This document shows, piece after piece, positions 6,188 through 7,148 of a DNA stretch of 7,148 nt. The position numbers and the translations under genes are program-made. Position 1 is the stretch's first letter. Each line of letters begins with the position of its first letter. The stretch covers positions 188 to 7,335 of the forward strand of contig JASGCR010000102.1 in assembly GCA_030054015.1 (NCBI GenBank), given 5' to 3'. The notes below the pieces were generated by a model. That model searched no databases. It was not told the DNA's origin and saw only the letters and a program-made list of their open reading frames with translations. Origin of the DNA: Candidatus Symbiobacter sp. (GTDB lineage: Bacteria > Pseudomonadota > Alphaproteobacteria > Elsterales > Elsteraceae).

Positions 6188-6957
6188 TGTCCGTGACCCA
6201 TGATCCCAGAGCCAATGATTTAGAGCTGCGTCAGCAAGGTACCCTGGCGGCTCAGCTCATTGGCAAAAGCTATAAAGGCCGTCCGGTCGTGCGCAGTGTC
6301 TCGATCTATGTTGAACGCGGCGAAGTGGTGGCATTGCTCGGCCCCAACGGAGCGGGCAAAACCACCTGTTTTTATATGATTACCGGATTAATTAGCCCGG
6401 ATAGCGGCAAAATTACCCTCGATGGCATGGATATTTCCCCTTTGCCCATGTATCGGCGGGCGCGGTTGGGGATTGGCTATCTGCCCCAGGAAATGTCGAT
6501 CTTTCGGGGGCTGAGCGTGGAGCAAAATATCCGCGCTGTCTTGGAAGTGGTCGAACGCGACAGTGCCAAACGGTCGGTGCGCCTCGAAGAACTTTTGGCC
6601 GAATTCGGCATCGAGCATTTGCGCCGCTCCCCCGCCATTTCCTTGTCGGGGGGGGAGCGACGGCGGGTCGAAATTGCCCGCGCTTTGGCCTCGAAGCCCA
6701 AATTTATCTTGCTGGACGAGCCGCTGGCCGGCATTGACCCGATTGCGGTCGGGGAGATTCGCAGCCTGGTCACCCATCTTAAAGACCGCGGCATCGGCGT
6801 CCTCATCACCGATCACAATGTGCGGGAAACCCTTGAAATTGTCGATCGCGCCTATATTTTGCACGAGGGCAAAGTCTTGATGGAGGGTACCCCCAAAGCC
6901 ATCGTGTCCAATCACGATGTCCGCCGCGTTTATTTGGGCGAGCGTTTTTCGCTTTAG
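6187..6957 (+). CDS. lptB: LPS export ABC transporter ATPase LptB
   Basis: LptB is the cytoplasmic ATPase that, with LptF and LptG, extracts LPS from the inner membrane and pushes it along the LptC-LptA bridge. The 256-residue protein has every nucleotide-binding motif: Walker A GPNGAGKTT (52-60), Q-loop GYLPQEMSIFRGLSV (97-111, Q101), signature LSGGERRRVEIARAL (153-167), Walker B FILLDEPLAGIDP (173-185) and switch H210 in ITDHNVRETL. The C-terminal VRRVYLGERFSL is typical of LptB and separates it from the similar LivF-type ATPases. The ATG overlaps the fusion gene's TAA by one base (TAATG), implying translational coupling. LptF and LptG are not in the window. rpoN, which often follows lptB in proteobacteria, does not begin within the 190 bp left before the edge. 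Confidence 0.97.
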   Translation: MSVTHDPRANDLELRQQGTLAAQLIGKSYKGRPVVRSVSIYVERGEVVALLGPNGAGKTTCFYMITGLISPDSGKITLDGMDISPLPMYRRARLGIGYLPQEMSIFRGLSVEQNIRAVLEVVERDSAKRSVRLEELLAEFGIEHLRRSPAISLSGGERRRVEIARALASKPKFILLDEPLAGIDPIAVGEIRSLVTHLKDRGIGVLITDHNVRETLEIVDRAYILHEGKVLMEGTPKAIVSNHDVRRVYLGERFSL

Positions 6958-6984
6958 GATGAGTCTGAATATGTGGCAAAAAAA

Positions 6985-7148
6985 GGAACGTCATTCCCGC
7001 CGCCGCAGCCATTGAGCGTCAAAAAAGAGCGTCACTCCCCGCCGCCGCAGCCATTGAGCGTCAAAAAAGAGCGTCACTCCCCGCCGCCGCTTAGCGGTCT
7101 AAACAAAGAGCGTCACTCCCCGCCGCCGCTTGGCGGTCTAAACAAAGA
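6985..7148. repeat. Tandem array of 42/39-bp units, right edge
   Basis: Four head-to-tail units lie at 6985-7026 and 7027-7068 (42 bp each) and at 7069-7107 and 7108-7146 (39 bp each). A fifth begins at 7147, so the array continues past the window. The last three units begin GAGCGTCACTCCCCGCC; the first is a diverged GGAACGTCATTCCCGCC. The first two units end with GCAGCCATTGAGCGTCAAAAAA, and the last two with a GGTCTAAACAAA tail. The 39-bp units can form a short hairpin (CCGCC-GCTT-GGCGG in the last one). No variable spacers are present, so this is not CRISPR. It starts 27 bp after the lptB stop. Confidence 0.93.

Noticed and set aside
6388..6915. 175-residue open frame on the - strand
   Set aside because: It is antisense to lptB, which has all ABC motifs intact; the antisense product has no motif.
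6985..7004. Rho-independent terminator for a leftward gene (GGAATGACGTTCC then T7 on the - strand)
   Set aside because: The stem is only 4 bp, and the sequence is better explained as the edge unit of the tandem array.
6985..7148. CRISPR array
   Set aside because: The units are nearly identical over their full length within each subtype, with no unique spacers and no cas genes in view.

Overview
The window looks like chromosomal DNA from an alphaproteobacterium. The evidence is a short, HRDC-less RNase D, followed on the same strand by a SIS/CBS arabinose-5-phosphate isomerase, LptC- and LptA-type sequences and LptB. This gene order is familiar from alphaproteobacteria. I cannot place the lineage more finely. 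Every convincing gene is on the + strand.

Layout. Positions 1-80 are a tandem array of a 16-bp unit that runs off the left edge. Positions 81-206 are an AT-rich leader with a possible promoter. Positions 207-2515 hold a two-gene cassette: an OLD/AAA_15-like ATPase, then 20 bp later a 229-residue protein with a possible PD-(D/E)XK nuclease core. Positions 2516-2598 contain nested inverted repeats and a probable tRNA promoter. Positions 2599-2684 are tRNA-Leu(CAG) with encoded CCA. The rnd gene starts 20 nt after the tRNA. Then come kdsD, a single reading frame that fuses LptC to LptA, and lptB. The last about 165 bp are a second tandem array (42/39-bp units) that runs off the right edge.

How the genes work together. 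kdsD makes arabinose-5-phosphate, the first committed precursor of the LPS sugar Kdo. The LptC-LptA fusion and LptB supply the inner-membrane anchor, periplasmic bridge and ATPase of the LPS export machine. LPS inner-core synthesis and transport are therefore encoded together, tightly packed and probably translationally coupled. tRNA-Leu and rnd, a tRNA 3'-end processing exonuclease, sit just upstream and may share a transcript.

The ATPase/nuclease-like pair differs from the rest. It is AT-rich (about 26% GC at 421-600, against roughly 50% or more in the conserved ATPase parts and the LPS genes). It has no metabolic link to its neighbours, and its architecture (OLD-like ATPase plus small putative nuclease) resembles known anti-phage defence modules. 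It is the best candidate here for an undescribed system. The other notable points are the LptC-LptA fusion, which carries an in-frame pentapeptide repeat, and the two flanking arrays, which share a GACGCTC/GAGCGTC core in opposite orientation.
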